7,123 nucleotides of DNA, taken from the NCBI GenBank assembly GCA_036392935.1, contig DASVWZ010000062.1, positions 1 through 7,123 of the forward strand, in the 5' to 3' direction. Both the position numbers and the translations under genes were made by a program. This stretch comes from DASVWZ01 sp036392935 (lineage in GTDB: Bacteria > Acidobacteriota > Terriglobia > Terriglobales > Acidobacteriaceae). The notes beneath the pieces are model-generated. The model was given only the letters and a program-made list of their open reading frames with translations. It ran no database searches and was not told where the DNA came from. Positions 4,720 to 7,123 of the stretch are shown here, in pieces; the stretch's first letter is position 1, and every line of letters begins with the position of its first letter.

Positions 4720-6393
4720 TCAATGACTCAATTTATACGTGTTGTTGCTCATATCGCTCTCCGGAACGCTGCCGTCATTCACAGTGATCTCATCCGGCAG
4801 TGTCGGCACTTCGATTCGCAGCGATGCCTTCGCTTTGCCGCGCACCTCGAGCCTTCGCGTGATGTCGCCGCGAGGAATGTGCAGCGTCACCGGCACTTCC
4901 GCCCCGGCGGCGCCGAGATTTTCAATCGTCACCGTGACGACGTACGCGCCGGTATCGATCTGATGCGGATACGCCGACTCCACTCGAAAATCCGGCAGAC
5001 CGCGATCGTGATATACCCAGTCCTCAAAAAACCATTGCAGCTCGCGATGGCTGTCTTTTTCGATCAACTTTTGCATATAGCTCGCGTCACGGTCATCTGC
5101 TGAGCGGTAAGTCGCCAGAGCGTCGGCTGGTAATTTCCCCAGCATGTCGCGCAGCATCGACCACACGAACATTGACTTCGTCTGCAGGTAGAGTCCATCC
5201 GGCGCGTTGATCAGCGAATGTGAATCTTGATCGGTGCCTTTCGCTGCCGTCTTTTCCTCTTCCGTCAATAACACGGCGTGGGTGCTCAGATAGTTCAGAG
5301 CAGTTTGTCGCCCGGCTTCGTTCTCGACGAACGCTACTTGCCCGTAATGCGCCAGACCTTCCTCGATCCACGCTCGCCTCGATGCCACCATGCTGCGCAC
5401 TTTCGCGTATGCCAGATTCAACATGGTTTCGTTGGTTACTGGCAACTTCAGTGGAGCTAACAGCATGCTGCCGGTGACAAATGTCGCAGCCGCTGGATTC
5501 GGCAACCCAACAATCCACAGATTGCCCGCAACCCCTCCAACGTTCGGGACTCCTGTGTCAATCACGGACGCAGCGTCTGCATAAGTCTTTGCGGCGTCAT
5601 CCTGGCCAGGAAAGTAGAAGACGACCGGTTGCTCTTTCGGAGCCACCTTAATGTAATCACCCATGAGAAATGTCGGCACGTCAAGCTCAAACGCCGAGAT
5701 GTGAAACGCTCCGAAATTTGGCGCCTTTACCGCCGAGGCATCTTCGGCCTCCGATCCGCTGAATAGAATCGTCTGCACCACGCTCGACTCAAAGCGCACA
5801 TCCATCGAGGCATCCGCGTTGCGCGCCTTCCAGCGTCCAATCGTCGTGCTGACGCTGTCGCCATCAGAAAGATTCGCCGCATCCATCGCCACCGGATACC
5901 ACGTTACGTAGCCAACGCCTCGTACTGCGGTCGCTTTGCCGATCTCATCCCAATCGTTCTGCTTGGCTTTGTCTTCGGGGACGCCAATGCGGGTCAGCCG
6001 TGTCGCGTTGAGCGGAATCGTTCCCTCGTATCCGATCTCGATCTCCAGCGTTGTCCCCGGCGCCGCATCTTTGGTTAAGTTCACAATCGCTTCCGACAAC
6101 CCACCGGTGTGATCGATGTCCGACGTGTACTCATGCGAAGAAAACTCCGCCGGAGTATCGGTAATCGTGATCGATCGCCACACCAGCGTGGACGAAATCT
6201 GCAGCGCTACGTTCTTCTGCGGAAACCCCGAATCGTTGCGCAGCCAGATCTTGCCCCGCACCGAAAGCCGCTGTTGTTCCGGCTCGACACGAGCATCGAG
6301 ATCATATTTCGTGAAAGTGAAGGCCTCTCGATCAACCGCCAACGCAGGAGAGACCAACGTGAGGCAGACGGCAAGTGCGCACACAAACTTCAT
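4720..6393 (-). CDS. Secreted M1-aminopeptidase-like protein lacking the HEXXH zinc motif (probable pseudopeptidase)
   Basis: The product has 557 residues. Residues 1-19 form a clear signal peptide (hydrophobic core, SPALA before the cut), so it is exported. Residues 25-240 read as the beta-rich N-terminal domain of M1 peptidases (FTKYDLDARVEPEQQRLSVRG). The later part keeps M1 landmarks: WIEEGLAHYGQ at 342-352, where Glu345 matches the third zinc ligand, and WFFEDWVYHDRGLPDFRV at 454-471. HEXXH is missing: the expected place (322-326) reads ETMLN, and no HEXXH occurs anywhere. The GAMEN substrate motif is not seen either. Residues 472-557 form a C-terminal beta-sandwich-like extension. ATG 6393 is chosen because it begins the signal peptide and overlaps the previous stop as ATGA; a longer reading to 6507 lies inside the preceding gene. 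Probably a non-catalytic binding or scaffold protein. Confidence 0.8.
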   Translation of the reverse strand: MKFVCALAVCLTLVSPALAVDREAFTFTKYDLDARVEPEQQRLSVRGKIWLRNDSGFPQKNVALQISSTLVWRSITITDTPAEFSSHEYTSDIDHTGGLSEAIVNLTKDAAPGTTLEIEIGYEGTIPLNATRLTRIGVPEDKAKQNDWDEIGKATAVRGVGYVTWYPVAMDAANLSDGDSVSTTIGRWKARNADASMDVRFESSVVQTILFSGSEAEDASAVKAPNFGAFHISAFELDVPTFLMGDYIKVAPKEQPVVFYFPGQDDAAKTYADAASVIDTGVPNVGGVAGNLWIVGLPNPAAATFVTGSMLLAPLKLPVTNETMLNLAYAKVRSMVASRRAWIEEGLAHYGQVAFVENEAGRQTALNYLSTHAVLLTEEEKTAAKGTDQDSHSLINAPDGLYLQTKSMFVWSMLRDMLGKLPADALATYRSADDRDASYMQKLIEKDSHRELQWFFEDWVYHDRGLPDFRVESAYPHQIDTGAYVVTVTIENLGAAGAEVPVTLHIPRGDITRRLEVRGKAKASLRIEVPTLPDEITVNDGSVPESDMSNNTYKLSH

Positions 6394-7123
6394 GCGTTCT
6401 GCATCCGCCGCTGCCGCACTACTTCGTATAAAACCACCCCCGCCGCCACTGACACATTCAGCGATGGCACCTTGCCGAGCATGGGAATCGAAACCAGAAA
6501 ATCGCACTTTTTAGCGACCAGATCATGCACCCCTTTGCCTTCGGCGCCCAGCACCACTGCACAGTCCATTTTGTAGTCAACCGAATCGTAAGATTGCTTG
6601 CCCCGCTCGTCGAGCCCAACGACCCATATATTTCGTTCTTTCAGATCCTCCAGCGTTCGCGCAATATTCGTCACCTTGGCCACAGGCAAGTGAGCGCTGG
6701 CTCCCGCAGATGCTTTGGCCACCGCTCCAGTCACCCCTGCGGCACGGCGCTCAGGGATCACCACCCCATCCGCTCCTGCCGCGTCTGCGGTTCGCAAAAT
6801 CGCACCAAGATTATGCGGATCTTCAACCCCGTCGAGCACCACAATCAGCGAATGCGTCCCACGTTTCGCCGAAATCACATCATCCAAATCCGTATATTGT
6901 TTCGCTGACGTAACCGCAACCACCCCCTGATGCCCATTATTCCCCGCCATCCGGTCCAGTTCCGCGCGCCCCACAAATCGAACAGCTACGCCCTGCCGCC
7001 GGCAATCTTCCACCAGTCGCTGCAGCCGCATATCGTTGCGCTCTTTTGCCACGCCCACCCACTCAAAGGCCCGCCCACGCGACTTCAGCGCCTCCGCCAC
7101 GGAATTGATGCCATAGATGTAAT
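6390..7123 (-). CDS. rlmB: 23S rRNA 2'-O-ribose methyltransferase, RlmB/TrmH family (5' end outside window)
   Basis: A SPOUT-fold enzyme that transfers a methyl group from S-adenosylmethionine to a ribose 2'-OH; RlmB modifies G2251 of 23S rRNA. The frame is open to the right edge and reads YIYGINSVAEALKSRG from the first full codon, the usual N-terminal opening of the family, so the gene starts just beyond 7123. GTG 7100 is an internal valine. Counting from the first visible codon, the L30e-like substrate domain runs to about 68 and ends with GNNGHQGVVAV. SpoU motif 1 is DGVEDPHNLGAILRTAD (97-113; Asn104, Arg110), motif 2 is VVLGAEGKGV (189-198; Glu194), and motif 3 is SIPMLGKVPSLNVSVAAG (211-228; Ser220, Asn222, with the trefoil knot). 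Its stop overlaps the next start (ATGA). The exact methylated base is inferred from family. Confidence 0.92.
   Translation of the reverse strand, partial: YIYGINSVAEALKSRGRAFEWVGVAKERNDMRLQRLVEDCRRQGVAVRFVGRAELDRMAGNNGHQGVVAVTSAKQYTDLDDVISAKRGTHSLIVVLDGVEDPHNLGAILRTADAAGADGVVIPERRAAGVTGAVAKASAGASAHLPVAKVTNIARTLEDLKERNIWVVGLDERGKQSYDSVDYKMDCAVVLGAEGKGVHDLVAKKCDFLVSIPMLGKVPSLNVSVAAGVVLYEVVRQRRMQNA

Overview
The window looks like chromosomal DNA from an acidobacterium, probably of the Terriglobia/Koribacter type. The reasons are the GC-rich codon use, the intergenic DNA built from GGCTTCAGCC / GCGGCTTTAGCCGC palindromes and ACTGATGACTGACGACTGA-type strings, and genes that combine a beta-sandwich 'carboxypeptidase regulatory-like' domain with other secreted domains. 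The assignment comes from style and remembered family traits, not from a database search.

Layout. Positions 1-633 are a repeat-rich stretch. It holds REP-like palindromes, short tandem heptamers, and a 139-bp block present twice (37-175 and 407-545, about 90% identical). The first copy sits in an open frame that runs in from the left edge and stops at 115-117. From 634 to 1683 on the + strand lies trpD (anthranilate phosphoribosyltransferase), with no other trp gene in view. It is followed by two + strand accessory genes: a putative secreted protein joining a TIMP/NTR-like domain to a carboxypeptidase-regulatory-like domain (1746-2447), and a small ribbon-helix-helix antitoxin-like protein (2463-2750) with no toxin gene beside it.

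From the right edge a four-gene minus-strand cluster runs towards these genes. In transcription order it is an RlmB-type 23S rRNA 2'-O-ribose methyltransferase (cut by the window edge, to 6390), a secreted M1-aminopeptidase-like protein that lacks the HEXXH zinc motif (6393-4720, ATGA overlap with the gene before it), a beta-CASP metallo-beta-lactamase ribonuclease (4702-3272, TTG start), and a DinB-fold protein (3264-2785). Spacings of -4, 17 and 7 bases suggest one transcript. The two RNA-acting enzymes could share expression, while the links to the secreted pseudopeptidase and to DinB are positional only.

No wholly new multi-gene system is evident. The points most worth a second look are the pseudopeptidase with a lost metal site, the duplicated intergenic block whose differences look codon-constrained, and the toxin-less antitoxin whose stop codon overlaps an ATG leading into the DinB gene read backwards.
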